Below, piece after piece: positions 8,922 to 17,295 of a DNA stretch of 42,541 nucleotides (position 1 is the first letter of the stretch; every line of letters begins with the position of its first letter). The translations under genes and the position numbers were made by a program. Under the pieces are notes generated by a model. That model made no database searches and was not told the origin of the DNA. It saw only the letters and a list, made by a program, of their open reading frames with translations. The stretch is from an uncultured Bacteroidales bacterium (GTDB taxonomy: Bacteria; Bacteroidota; Bacteroidia; Bacteroidales; CAIWKO01), in assembly GCA_903913285.1 (NCBI GenBank), contig CAIWKO010000019.1, forward strand, positions 1 through 42,541, given 5' to 3'.

Positions 8922-9836
8922 TTACATTTCGCAAACACCTGTGTTGCTGGTGGTAGTTTTTATGATCTTCACAAAATTAGGGTTCCCTTTCAATCCACTT
9001 TCCATAATAGCTGCTATTTCGTCCTGCAAATGGGCCGGACAGATGGTGATGACCGAAGAACCGCCACCGCTAACCGTACTCCCGAATGCTCCCGCAGCCA
9101 GAACCTTCGCTTTGGTTTCGTTATAATTTGCTATAACAGCCGAACGAACCGGTTCCGCAATATGATCGACACTAATGGCCTTGCCGAATTCTTCGGCATC
9201 GCGTGTGTGAATGGCATGTATCACCCGCGAACAACGCGCCATTTGATCTTTAAGTTTGTCGGGGCCAATTTCGTAAGTGATGAATCCGCGTGTGGTACGC
9301 TGGGTCTTCTTGATCACAGCCAAAACCACGGGAAATTCGGGCATCTGGAGTTTCAACACATCAATGGGATGATAGTCTTTTATAAGGATGAATCCGCCAA
9401 GCATTGCTGCTGCCACATTATCGGCATGAGGCGAACCTCCGGAAGCTATTTCGCCCATACGCGCCAGGTCGACCAGTTCGTTGTCAGATAAATTAAGTTG
9501 CAGCATTTTGTTCAGGCCATAAATAGCTGAAGAGGCCGATGTTCCTGTGGTCCCCAATCCACAACCCGAGGTCATATGTTTGGTGATGGTTACTTTCACT
9601 CCCAGATCGGGCTTGTAACGCTTTTTGAGCTCCAGTATCGCCAAACCGGCAGTATTGTCTTCTATTGTTATGGGTATGTTCTGGCTGTCGCCCTCGAAGT
9701 TTATAGTAATGGCGTTATCGTTGGTAAGCTCCAGTAACATTTCATCATAAGGTTCTTTGAGCGCCATGGCAAAAATATCGTATCCCGGTCCCACGTTGGC
9801 ACTGGTGGCAGGGCCGCGTAATCTTATACTGTTCAT
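8922..9836 (-). CDS. thrB: Homoserine kinase
   Basis: This 304-residue GHMP-family kinase phosphorylates L-homoserine to O-phospho-homoserine in threonine synthesis. Diagnostic parts are the N-terminal LRGPATSANVGPGYD, the GHMP phosphate loop SGCGLGTTGTSASSA and the homoserine-kinase motif GGSPHADNVAAAMLGGF. Length is normal. Its ATG overlaps the TGA of the upstream aldolase gene by four bases (ATGA), which suggests translational coupling. No thrA or thrC is present in this window, so the usual Bacteroidota thrA-thrB-thrC arrangement is not seen here. Confidence 0.92.
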   Translation of the reverse strand: MNSIRLRGPATSANVGPGYDIFAMALKEPYDEMLLELTNDNAITINFEGDSQNIPITIEDNTAGLAILELKKRYKPDLGVKVTITKHMTSGCGLGTTGTSASSAIYGLNKMLQLNLSDNELVDLARMGEIASGGSPHADNVAAAMLGGFILIKDYHPIDVLKLQMPEFPVVLAVIKKTQRTTRGFITYEIGPDKLKDQMARCSRVIHAIHTRDAEEFGKAISVDHIAEPVRSAVIANYNETKAKVLAAGAFGSTVSGGGSSVITICPAHLQDEIAAIMESGLKGNPNFVKIIKTTTSNTGVCEM

Positions 9837-10711
9837 AATAAACCTTTTTGTTGCATGAAGAATCTGAGTTTTTTGGTCTTTTCTTCGCTGAGCGGAGTGA
9901 GAGGCGAACGATGGCCGCCGGCAGGCAAACCCATCAGGTTGAGCGCCATTTTGGCTGCCATGGGATTTGATTCGTAGCGGAAGGCTTCGAAGAGTTCGTA
10001 ATAGTTGTAGTGAATTTCTGCTGCTTCTTTCATCTTGCCGTTCAGGGCCAGATCGGTCATGTTGCGCATCACTTCGGGGATGACGTTTCCGGCAACGGTG
10101 AAAGTTCCTGCACCGCCAAAGGATATGAGCGGATAGGCCGTGGTATCTTTTCCGGTGAATACATAAAAATCGTCATCGCGGGTAAGATGCAATATCTTTG
10201 CCAGATGGTCTAACTTCTTATTGCCGTCTTTAATGCCAACTATGTTGGGATGTTTGGCAAGTACGCCTGTGGTTTCGGGAAGTAAATCCACACCTGTACG
10301 TTCGGGAGCGTTGTGCAATATGATAGGAACCTTTGCAAAATCGGCTAACTTAGTATAGAAATCGATCAAACCTTCCTGCTTTGGCAACACGAAATAAGGT
10401 GTGAACACCGAAATGTAATCGGCACCCAGATCGATAAAGCGGCTGACGCGCTCTTTGGCTTCCCATAAACTGGTGCTGCAGGCATCGGGAGCCAATTTGG
10501 TTTTGCCTTTGGCCACTTCAGCAATGATCTCTACCACACGATATACTTCTTTGTCGGTCATCATCGTGTTTTCGCCCGTTACGCCCAAGGGAGCTATTCC
10601 CTGTATACCGGCATCGACCTGACGCTGCACAAGCAAACGCAAGCCATCTTCATCCAGTGTAAGATCTTCTTTGAAAGGAGTTATCAGTAATGTATACGCG
10701 CCTTTTACCAT
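9833..10711 (-). CDS. DapA/N-acetylneuraminate lyase family aldolase with altered active site
   Basis: The 292-residue protein aligns end to end with dihydrodipicolinate synthase and happens to share E. coli DapA numbering. The Schiff-base lysine Lys161 (VGIKDGN) and the carboxylate-binding Arg138 (NAPERTG) are present. All three proton-relay residues differ: Thr44 is Val (GVTGEN), Tyr107 is Phe (TPYFVLP) and Tyr133 is His (ILHNAPERTG). I therefore call it a class I pyruvate-dependent aldolase or lyase of this superfamily and not a proven DapA. It is the first gene of the operon with thrB and an SDR, so amino-acid metabolism is a reasonable guess, but the substrate is unknown. Confidence 0.88.
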   Translation of the reverse strand: MVKGAYTLLITPFKEDLTLDEDGLRLLVQRQVDAGIQGIAPLGVTGENTMMTDKEVYRVVEIIAEVAKGKTKLAPDACSTSLWEAKERVSRFIDLGADYISVFTPYFVLPKQEGLIDFYTKLADFAKVPIILHNAPERTGVDLLPETTGVLAKHPNIVGIKDGNKKLDHLAKILHLTRDDDFYVFTGKDTTAYPLISFGGAGTFTVAGNVIPEVMRNMTDLALNGKMKEAAEIHYNYYELFEAFRYESNPMAAKMALNLMGLPAGGHRSPLTPLSEEKTKKLRFFMQQKGLL

Positions 10712-10812
10712 GGTTTTATCGTTTTTAGTTTATACAAAGTAAAGCAAAATGATATAATCCACAGAAGGAAAGAAGGAATTTTATTAAACGGGTTTTGAAC
10801 AAGGAAAAGTTT

Positions 10813-10850
10813 GAAGTGCCTAAAGTGATCTAAAGTGCCTAAAGTTAGGT
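10813..10850. repeat. Short imperfect repeats between divergent genes
   Basis: The 288-bp stretch between the aldolase gene and the phosphatase gene has no plausible reading frame. It holds short direct repeats: AAGTGCCTAAAG occurs twice, with related AAAGTGATCT and AAAGTTAGGT between and after them, followed by pyrimidine-rich TTCTGTATTCTG repeats up to 10977. Confidence 0.5.
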
Positions 10851-10986
10851 AAAAAGAATAAGTTAGGCAGGCATTAGGCAACCGGCATTGGCCTTAATGG
10901 ATAGTTTATCCATTTATCCAACTTCCGGCTTCGGACTTCCATCTTCTCGTATTCTGTCTTCTGTATTCTGTATTCTAAAAATAAAC

Positions 10987-10994
10987 TATTTTTG
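10987..10994 (+). promoter_or_regulatory. -7 box (TATTTTTG) of the YjjG-type phosphatase gene
   Basis: TATTTTTG fits TAnnTTTG. Only five bases separate it from the ATG at 11000, so the mRNA would begin at the start codon. Confidence 0.5.
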
Positions 10995-10999
10995 CACGC

Positions 11000-11698
11000 A
11001 TGACTACAAAATACTCCCACATTTTCTTCGATCTGGATAAAACCATCTGGGATTTTGAAACCAATTCGGAACAAACAATCCGTGAGATATACGATATGCT
11101 GAAGTTCGATAAACAGAACATCAGCAGCTTTGATGCGTTTCACAAGATATACGACGGCCATAACCTGAGATACTGGGAATTGTATCGCCAAAACAAGGTG
11201 GAAAAAGCCGACCTGATGGTGATGCGCTTTCAGGATGCACTGCTCGAATTTGGAATAGACGATACGGAAATCGCTCAGCAATTTTCGACAAAATATCTGG
11301 AATTGCTTCCCGAAAAGACCGCCGTTTTTGAGGGCACGCACGAAACACTCGAATACCTTTCGGCAAAATACAAACTGCATATCATCACCAACGGCTTTGA
11401 GGAAGTGCAGTTTCGCAAGATACACAACACGGGCATGGATAAGTTCTTTACACGCATTATCACCTCGGAAGAAGCAGGTTGCAAAAAACCCGATCAACGC
11501 ATTTTTGAATACTCTTTAAAACTTATACAAGCTTCGGCACACGAATGCCTGATGGTGGGCGACGATATGGAAGTGGACCTGCTGGGAGCCAGACATGCAG
11601 ACATCGATCAGGTGTTCTTCAATACTAAAAACATCAAACATAATCATAAATTTACATACGAGATCAAGGATATGAGGGAGCTTTGCGGGTTGTTATGA
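11000..11698 (+). CDS. YjjG family noncanonical pyrimidine nucleotidase (HAD)
   Basis: The 232-residue protein is a haloacid-dehalogenase phosphatase. Motif I is FFDLDKTIWDFE with nucleophile Asp11 and acid Asp13; the WDFE continuation is typical of YjjG, which dephosphorylates noncanonical or surplus pyrimidine nucleoside monophosphates. Motif II is HIITNGF, the motif III lysine lies in GCKKPDQRIFE, and motif IV is MVGDDMEVDLLGA. The cap is helical (C1 type). It is a soluble, probably cytoplasmic house-cleaning enzyme. The gene is monocistronic, with a promoter box almost touching its start codon. Confidence 0.9.
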   Translation: MTTKYSHIFFDLDKTIWDFETNSEQTIREIYDMLKFDKQNISSFDAFHKIYDGHNLRYWELYRQNKVEKADLMVMRFQDALLEFGIDDTEIAQQFSTKYLELLPEKTAVFEGTHETLEYLSAKYKLHIITNGFEEVQFRKIHNTGMDKFFTRIITSEEAGCKKPDQRIFEYSLKLIQASAHECLMVGDDMEVDLLGARHADIDQVFFNTKNIKHNHKFTYEIKDMRELCGLL

Positions 11699-11715
11699 AA
11701 GAGCCCGTTTAGCAT

Positions 11716-11880
11716 CTATATATTCGTCAGAAACAAGTATAGCCCTATCCAGAGCGCGATAAAAACAAAACCCACTATCACTTCGTTCTTGTGGTTGCTG
11801 AGGTCTTTTTTTAATAGCCAGCGATAGAACACCCAAATAACAAATACCGGGATAAAGAAAAAAGGCATAAATGCTTTCAT
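11716..11880 (-). CDS. Small hypothetical membrane protein, 54 aa
   Basis: An ATG at 11880 opens a 54-codon frame ending in TAG at 11716-11718. The product starts MKAFMPFFFIPVFVIWVFYR and has two clear hydrophobic segments (about 5-22 and 34-51), separated by a charged loop, KKDLSNHKNE. This hairpin architecture, with positive charge at the loop, is unlikely by chance in a random short frame. It follows the 336-aa gene by 59 bp on the same strand and may be co-transcribed. I do not recognise a family. Confidence 0.6.
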   Translation of the reverse strand: MKAFMPFFFIPVFVIWVFYRWLLKKDLSNHKNEVIVGFVFIALWIGLYLFLTNI

Positions 11881-11939
11881 CGGTTTGGGTTTTGGTGCTA
11901 TACTTCAGTCAACATATTTTTGCTTCGTACATCAGAAAT

Positions 11940-12950
11940 CTAACAACCGTATATATCCACATCCAGCACTTTACGGAACTTCCCGTTCTTGAGGCTGTAT
12001 ATCACTATGCCTGTCGATTCGTAGCCATTCTCGTGAAATATCAGTTCGGGATTGTGGTCTGAGTCGATGTCCAGAGCATCAATAAATTCGTATCCTTTTC
12101 CCCAGCTCCCGTCTTCCACATCATCGTATTTGTCGAGCAAGGTCTCGATCTTTCCCGAACGTATCTTATAGATGCTGAGCAGCGAAACCATCAAATTTTG
12201 GGTAGTATCGCTGCAGGTGGCAACACTGACAAATGTGGGCAGGGTATCGTTCGCAAAATTTAGTTGCACGGTTGATTTTTGCTTTATAATGAATTGGGTG
12301 TAGCTGGTCACATGAGACTTAAATTTCGAACGCAGGGTTTTGGTTATTAAGGCGGCTTGCTGAGCATCGGATTTTTGAGGTTGGGTGTAGCAATTGCTGA
12401 TGGTGGAATGGTTTGAGCTAACGGCAATAAAATCGGTTAGGCTGTATTGTATCTCCTTCCCTGCGGAATATCCTGAAATACCCTCGCTGAATTCTTTATT
12501 TCGTTGCACAAATATCTGATGAGCGATCTTGTTTTCGCAAATCCCGACAGTGACCTCGATGCAGGAATATTCGGAGGAATCTATTTTACGAACAAATGCT
12601 TCGGACACCAAACCGCCATGATAATACACATCGTATAATTTATGCTTTTGCAAAATATACCTGCGTTCGGGCTTGGGGTCGTTTGTCGCGGTATCGTAAT
12701 CATTAACCATAATGTATTTGCCTTTGGCATATTTGCCGAACAACATCAATTGCCCTTCGGTTTTGTTGTTTATTTCATCGGTTTTGACGAAAAACAACGA
12801 AAGATAGGTGGTATCGGGCGGTGCATTGATGGTTTGCGTGGCTGGAGGCGATTGCTTTGGTATAAATGACCTGAAGGATGCAAACAGCAGGGTGCCTGTT
12901 GTTAGTATGAACATCCATTGGATGAAGCGCAGTGTTTTTGAATGGTTCAT
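11940..12950 (-). CDS. Hypothetical envelope protein with C-terminal FG-GAP-like motif
   Basis: The 336-residue protein has an N-terminal membrane anchor or uncleaved signal (about residues 10-28, FIQWMFILTTGTLLFASF), then a proline/threonine-rich linker. The body is mixed beta sequence. Near the C-terminus, ALDIDSDHNPELIFHENGYE is reminiscent of the calcium-binding D-x-D-x-D loops of FG-GAP/VCBS repeats. I do not recognise a defined family. It heads a possible two-gene unit with the small membrane protein downstream. It is likely exported or anchored facing the periplasm. Confidence 0.75.
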   Translation of the reverse strand: MNHSKTLRFIQWMFILTTGTLLFASFRSFIPKQSPPATQTINAPPDTTYLSLFFVKTDEINNKTEGQLMLFGKYAKGKYIMVNDYDTATNDPKPERRYILQKHKLYDVYYHGGLVSEAFVRKIDSSEYSCIEVTVGICENKIAHQIFVQRNKEFSEGISGYSAGKEIQYSLTDFIAVSSNHSTISNCYTQPQKSDAQQAALITKTLRSKFKSHVTSYTQFIIKQKSTVQLNFANDTLPTFVSVATCSDTTQNLMVSLLSIYKIRSGKIETLLDKYDDVEDGSWGKGYEFIDALDIDSDHNPELIFHENGYESTGIVIYSLKNGKFRKVLDVDIYGC

Positions 12951-13013
12951 ATTGTTTCGCCGCTTTTATTTGCTACTATAAATATAAAAATTAAACGCTA
13001 TAGGTGTGGAAAT

Positions 13014-13379
13014 TTATTTACCCTCCGGATGCTCGGGGTCTAATTCAACCCGGCCTTCCACGTGGTTTTTTTCGATTTTCGGAACGTAGCCCTTCTTATA
13101 ATATTCCATATAAAAATCCCAACGCCTCACGCTCAAACCATAGCCTATCATTTCTTCACATTTGAAGCGTCCGGCTGTATCGGTATAGCCCTGCAGACCG
13201 TAGTTTACTTGTTCTTTGTCGCCGACCCTTACTTTTACGGCCACGAAAACGCTATCCAAAGGCTTCTGTGTTATTTTGTCGATAACAATTACCGAATAAG
13301 TTTTCGGCCCCTCGCACGAAACACAAAATAATACTACGATCAAGATCAGAATTGCAAAGCGAATTTTTTTCATTTTCAA
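13014..13379 (-). CDS. Hypothetical lipoprotein, 121 aa
   Basis: The N-terminus (KKIRFAILILIVVLFCVSC) is a signal peptide with a probable lipidated Cys22, although the lipobox is imperfect (Cys at -3). The mature part resembles a short carboxypeptidase-regulatory-like beta domain: TYSVIVIDKITQKPLDSVFV near its start and YTDTAGRFKCE later, ending in VEGRVELDPEHP. Such domains are common in Bacteroidota surface lipoproteins. The gene stands alone, with 63 bp to the next minus-strand gene downstream. The function is unknown. Confidence 0.75.
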   Translation of the reverse strand: MKMKKIRFAILILIVVLFCVSCEGPKTYSVIVIDKITQKPLDSVFVAVKVRVGDKEQVNYGLQGYTDTAGRFKCEEMIGYGLSVRRWDFYMEYYKKGYVPKIEKNHVEGRVELDPEHPEGK

Positions 13380-13567
13380 ATTATATTTCCTCCTTCAAAA
13401 ATACAAATTATTATTCATAAAGCTACTTCCTCAGCATTTTAATTCAGAAGAATTCTAATAGTTACGAATTATGGGAAATAAGAAATCAAGTATAATGTAC
13501 CGTAACTAATCGGTCTAATCAATATAATGATTAATTGCCGTTGAAGATTTATTTTCTGCAACATTTA

Positions 13568-13693
13568 CCTCCGGTTGCGAGGTAACTGCCTCCAGTCACG
13601 AGGTAACTACCTCCGGTTGCGAAGTAACTACCTCCCGTTGCGAAGTAATTACCTCCCGTTGCGGGGTAAATACCTCCCGTTGCGGGGTAACTA
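13568..13693. repeat. Tandem array A: six 21-bp units
   Basis: Six back-to-back units of exactly 21 bp fill the middle of the 414-bp gap 13380-13793. Shared core: CCTCCSGTTGCGARGTAA; variable bases are the sixth (G or C) and the GAA/GAG/GGG triplet. A partial unit (CAACATTTA) precedes the array. The only open frame through it lies on the minus strand, translates as a heptapeptide repeat (GGSYxAT) and lacks a start codon, so I treat it as non-coding. The palindrome GAGGTAACTACCTC recurs at unit junctions. The rest of the gap shows nothing I can name. Confidence 0.9.
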
Positions 13694-13793
13694 CCTTTAT
13701 TTAAGGGATTGTAGCTTACAGTTGTATTGTAAAAGTCAGATTATAAAATAAAAAAACTGTCGTTTCTATCCATTTCTTCATTTTCATTCTGCG

Positions 13794-15617
13794 CTATTCC
13801 TTCACAAACTTCCTCACCACCATCCCCTTTTCCGAAGTAGCTTTAATAAAATAGATGCCGGCGGGCAGTTGGCTAACATCAATGCTTGATTTTGTTTCAG
13901 TTTGAGTTAGTGTTTTCAGTATTTGCCCTTCCGGGTTTAATATCTCGATTGAGGATACCTGCAGAGTTTCTATAGTGATGGATGAATTGGCGGGGTTGGG
14001 ATACACATTCACCAAACCATCATCTTTAATCTCATCAATACCTACAATATTTGCCAGCGTATTCAACACTATGTTGGTAGGTATAGCGGGGTTCGAATCG
14101 AAATAGATCTGTGCCCGGTTGGTTATTTGGGTACCCAAAGGCAGCGATGGATTCAGTTTCACGCTGAAACGCACATAGCCATGGCTTGCAGGTTCGTTCA
14201 TGCCACTGTCGGGCAGATTAATGTTATTGAAATTAAACCGCACTACATTAGGTGCCAGCCATTGCGGCGAAAGAGTGTGGCTGCTTCCCAAAATGCGTAG
14301 GCTGTTGGGAACGATGTGTGCATTGAGCGTATCCACCAGCGAAATATTGATGGCCGGAGCTGTTCCGGTGTTCTGAAAATGCACAACGTAGGTCAGTTCA
14401 TTGGTTGCAAGTGGAATATTTCCGGCTGCGCCAATGCCTTTCGGCGAAACTTCCTTAAAGTTGGGGTCGAACGAATTCACCACAGGCAAACAAATCGTGT
14501 AATCGTTGTTGGCCAGATCCACATCGCCCGCGGGGCCGGTTGCCATAACGCGGAAACACAAAGAATCGCCGCTGTTAACTGAAGCGTTAGGAGTGAGATA
14601 AATGCCCGACATAAAACTGTTCCAATACGCTCCGTTGCTGATACTGGTGAGGTTGGTAAAATTCCAGATGAGCGTGTCGCCCACTATGGATGTAGGCAGG
14701 TTAGTGCTTAAACCGGCATTGTAAACAACGTTTGCATCCAACACAAGTTTGAGCAAACCCGAAGCCATGTTGCAGCCCGTATTGCTCACATACGGATATA
14801 GCATGAAAGGCTGATTGGGTCTCACGATACCTGCCGAACCTGCCCAGCACTGCACATCCATCAAACTGGTGCATTGCAAAGAAAAGTCCAGATTGGCCTG
14901 CGGCAATGAGCTGATGGTATATCCTGCCGGCGAACAAAATGTGGATGGAAAAATGAATTGATAGTTGGTCGGGATAGTGATCAGCGCCGAAGTCATCCAG
15001 CTTTGCAAACCGTGAACTGTGTAGTTTCCCACACCGTCGCTGGTGGTGCCGTAGCCTATGCTGGTCATCGCTGGACTGTTGAGGGTTTCGGCCACCGAAA
15101 CACCCACGCCAACCAGGGGCTGGTCGCTGCCGTTGTATGAACAATCGTTGTTGTAGTCCACATACACCTTGCCCGACATGTTGGCATACTGGCATGGATT
15201 GGGAACCGGGATCACATAACCGTTGCCGATATTATAAACCGTATCGGTACCCGAGATCACCTTATTTATGGTTCCCCCGAAAAACACAACGCCGCCGCTA
15301 ACCTGGTCGTCGGTAGCAAAACCGAAACCATTATAAACCGGGAGCATCATAATCCAGGGATTTTGTCCGGTGCTGTTCACCGCCGAGTTGATGAAAGTGC
15401 CGCTGCCCATTTCTTTTATCTTCACCGAATCGCCTATAAAAGAATTGTTGACGGTGATATTATAAAACAATTGCCCCATGGTGGAACAATTGTTGGTGTC
15501 GTGCGAGCCCGATGGCTGCAACATCACGGTAACGTCGCCTTGTGTAAAAACCTGGGCATTAACTTTAATATAAGATAACGAAAGAATAGCGATTAAAACA
15601 AGGTAAACCTTTTTCAT
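13794..15617 (-). CDS. Large secreted protein with T9SS type A sorting domain
   Basis: This 607-residue protein has a signal peptide (KKVYLVLIAILSLSYIKVNAQ). Around residues 150-180 there is an SdrD-B-like segment (GKVYVDYNNDCSYNG). The region from about 385 to 520 is a DUF11-like conserved repeat domain as in cell-surface proteins (LTYVVHFQNTGTAPAINI, then FDSNPAIPTN). The last 80 residues are a Por-secretion tail: VYPNPANSSITIE, a central SIEILNPEGQ, and the terminal GIYFIKATSEKG...RKFVKE. It should be exported through the type IX system and anchored on or released from the cell surface. The role may be structural or adhesive; that is inference. Confidence 0.92.
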   Translation of the reverse strand: MKKVYLVLIAILSLSYIKVNAQVFTQGDVTVMLQPSGSHDTNNCSTMGQLFYNITVNNSFIGDSVKIKEMGSGTFINSAVNSTGQNPWIMMLPVYNGFGFATDDQVSGGVVFFGGTINKVISGTDTVYNIGNGYVIPVPNPCQYANMSGKVYVDYNNDCSYNGSDQPLVGVGVSVAETLNSPAMTSIGYGTTSDGVGNYTVHGLQSWMTSALITIPTNYQFIFPSTFCSPAGYTISSLPQANLDFSLQCTSLMDVQCWAGSAGIVRPNQPFMLYPYVSNTGCNMASGLLKLVLDANVVYNAGLSTNLPTSIVGDTLIWNFTNLTSISNGAYWNSFMSGIYLTPNASVNSGDSLCFRVMATGPAGDVDLANNDYTICLPVVNSFDPNFKEVSPKGIGAAGNIPLATNELTYVVHFQNTGTAPAINISLVDTLNAHIVPNSLRILGSSHTLSPQWLAPNVVRFNFNNINLPDSGMNEPASHGYVRFSVKLNPSLPLGTQITNRAQIYFDSNPAIPTNIVLNTLANIVGIDEIKDDGLVNVYPNPANSSITIETLQVSSIEILNPEGQILKTLTQTETKSSIDVSQLPAGIYFIKATSEKGMVVRKFVKE

Positions 15618-15783
15618 AAAATTGTATGTTTAGTGGATGATTTGTGGATTCGATACTATAAACGCTAAATTAAGGAAAAAACTTGGTAAAATATTTATTA
15701 TTGCTGAAAAAATCATAAAACGATACAATTTCTTAATAATTGAGTGTGTAAATTGCCTTTTAGTGAAGGCTAATCGTCCAAAA

Positions 15784-15847
15784 CTTAACCTTAACTTAAA
15801 ACTTAATGTTAACTTAACATAGGAACAAAATTTATCTTCTAATATTG
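15784..15847 (+). promoter_or_regulatory. Probable operator and promoter of the phosphate transporter gene
   Basis: A perfect 15-bp palindrome ATGTTAACTTAACAT (15806-15820) lies where the -33 element should be relative to a -7-like box TAATATTG (15840-15847), 16 bases before the ATG at 15864. CTTAA recurs at 15784, 15790, 15795, 15802 and 15813, including two pairs 11 bp apart. The spacing recalls Pho-box direct repeats of TTAACA type; that reading is inference from the neighbouring gene. The remaining gap from 15618 is AT-rich with no gene visible. Confidence 0.5.
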
Positions 15848-15863
15848 TAAACAAAAACACATT

Positions 15864-17270
15864 ATGTTTGGATTAAGCATTGGATTATCAGTTTTATTAG
15901 TGGTCTGCATACTGGCAGCCTGCGCATTTGAATTCATCAATGGTTTTCACGACACAGCTAACGCTGTTGCCACCGTAATTTACACCCGTTCGCTCAAGCC
16001 GCGCACTGCAGTAATCTGGTCGGGTTTCTGGAATTTCGTGGGTGTTTATTTCGGCGGGCTGGCAGTCGCGGTGGGCATCATCAACCTGTTACCCCTCGAG
16101 GCTCTGGTTGACCAAAACATTCAGCACAACATTGCCATGATACTCTCTCTAATCTTCACGGCCATTATTTGGAATCTGGCCACCTGGTATTTCGGTATTC
16201 CCTGTTCCAGTTCGCACACCTTGCTCGGATCCATTTTCGGAATCGGCATCGCTTTCATGTTCATCAGTTCTAGCGGACAAATTGCACTTAACTGGAAAAA
16301 AGTAATAGATGCGGGTCTTTCGCTGCTCATATCGCCCGTCTTCGGATTTGGGCTCACCATGTTGCTTATGTGGATATTCAAAAAAGCTGTAAAAAAGAAA
16401 AAATTCTTCAACGAACCCAGTCCCGATAAAAAACCTCCGTTTTGGATACGCGGTTTGCTGGTGCTCACCTGTACGAGTGTGAGCTATTCGCACGGCTCGA
16501 ACGACGGACAAAAAGGCGTTGGGCTAATGATGATCATCCTCATCACCATGCTGCCAGCCTATTTCGCTCTCAACAATTCGAAAAATCCGGCTGTAATGAG
16601 CGCTAACACAACTCAGATATCTGCATACATAAACAAAGCAGACACCACACATTTGGCCAAAACCGATCGCGGCAATCTGGCTATAGTAAACTCTAAAATA
16701 GCCGACATGAACACGATACTTTCCATTTCGCAAACTCCCGCAGGAATACCCAAAGAAAAACGTTTTGAAGTGCGTCAGGATATTATAACAATAGCACGCA
16801 CCACTGATAAACTGCTTTCGAGTGATCAATTCAAATCTGCATTAAACAAAGATGAGATCGGTCTGATAAAAAAGAACATCGGCGAACTGAAATCGAACAC
16901 CGAATTTGCGCCATGGTGGGTTTTGTTGCTCATATCCGCCTCCTTGGGTCTTGGAACCATGGTTGGATGGAAACGCATTGTGGTGACCATAGGCGAAAAG
17001 ATCGGAAAATCACATCTGAGTTATGCACAAGGTGCCAGTGCCGAAATTGTTGCTGCAACAACCATAAGTGCCTCATCGCTGTTAGGTTTACCCGTCAGCA
17101 CCACTCATGTATTGTCGTCTGGAGTTGCCGGAAGTATGGTTTCGCAGGGCGGAATAAAAAACCTGCAATACGCTACCGTAAAAAACATTTTACTGGCATG
17201 GGTAGTAACCATACCAGTCACTGTACTAATGGCAGGCTCCATGTTTTTGCTGCTGAGAGCAATTATCTAA
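15864..17270 (+). CDS. Inorganic phosphate transporter, PiT family
   Basis: The 468-residue integral membrane protein has the two inverted PHO-4 signature halves: GFHDTANAVATVIYTRS near residue 28 and GASAEIVAATTISASSLLGLPVSTTH near 390. Between them lie a hydrophilic region rich in K and N (about 165-195) and a periplasmic-type domain (about 235-345, TQISAYINKADTTHLAK) longer than in minimal PiT proteins. It should import phosphate, as a metal-phosphate complex, coupled to H+ or Na+. The gene stands alone, preceded by a palindromic operator candidate. Its stop codon lies in a TCTAA pentanucleotide repeat that runs to the end of the convergent psd gene. Confidence 0.96.
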   Translation: MFGLSIGLSVLLVVCILAACAFEFINGFHDTANAVATVIYTRSLKPRTAVIWSGFWNFVGVYFGGLAVAVGIINLLPLEALVDQNIQHNIAMILSLIFTAIIWNLATWYFGIPCSSSHTLLGSIFGIGIAFMFISSSGQIALNWKKVIDAGLSLLISPVFGFGLTMLLMWIFKKAVKKKKFFNEPSPDKKPPFWIRGLLVLTCTSVSYSHGSNDGQKGVGLMMIILITMLPAYFALNNSKNPAVMSANTTQISAYINKADTTHLAKTDRGNLAIVNSKIADMNTILSISQTPAGIPKEKRFEVRQDIITIARTTDKLLSSDQFKSALNKDEIGLIKKNIGELKSNTEFAPWWVLLLISASLGLGTMVGWKRIVVTIGEKIGKSHLSYAQGASAEIVAATTISASSLLGLPVSTTHVLSSGVAGSMVSQGGIKNLQYATVKNILLAWVVTIPVTVLMAGSMFLLLRAII

Positions 17271-17295
17271 TCTAATCTAATCTAATCTAATCTAA
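17266..17295. repeat. Pentanucleotide repeat (TCTAA)6 between convergent genes
   Basis: Six perfect copies of TCTAA fill the entire space between the PiT stop codon (17268-17270, inside the first copy) and the last base of psd (17296). Every copy carries a TAA, so the tract provides stops in all plus-strand frames as it slips. Confidence 0.9.

Noticed and set aside
14701-15195. 164-codon minus-strand frame inside the T9SS protein gene.
   Set aside because: It overlaps a protein with clear signal peptide and sorting tail in another frame of the same strand and has no domain features.
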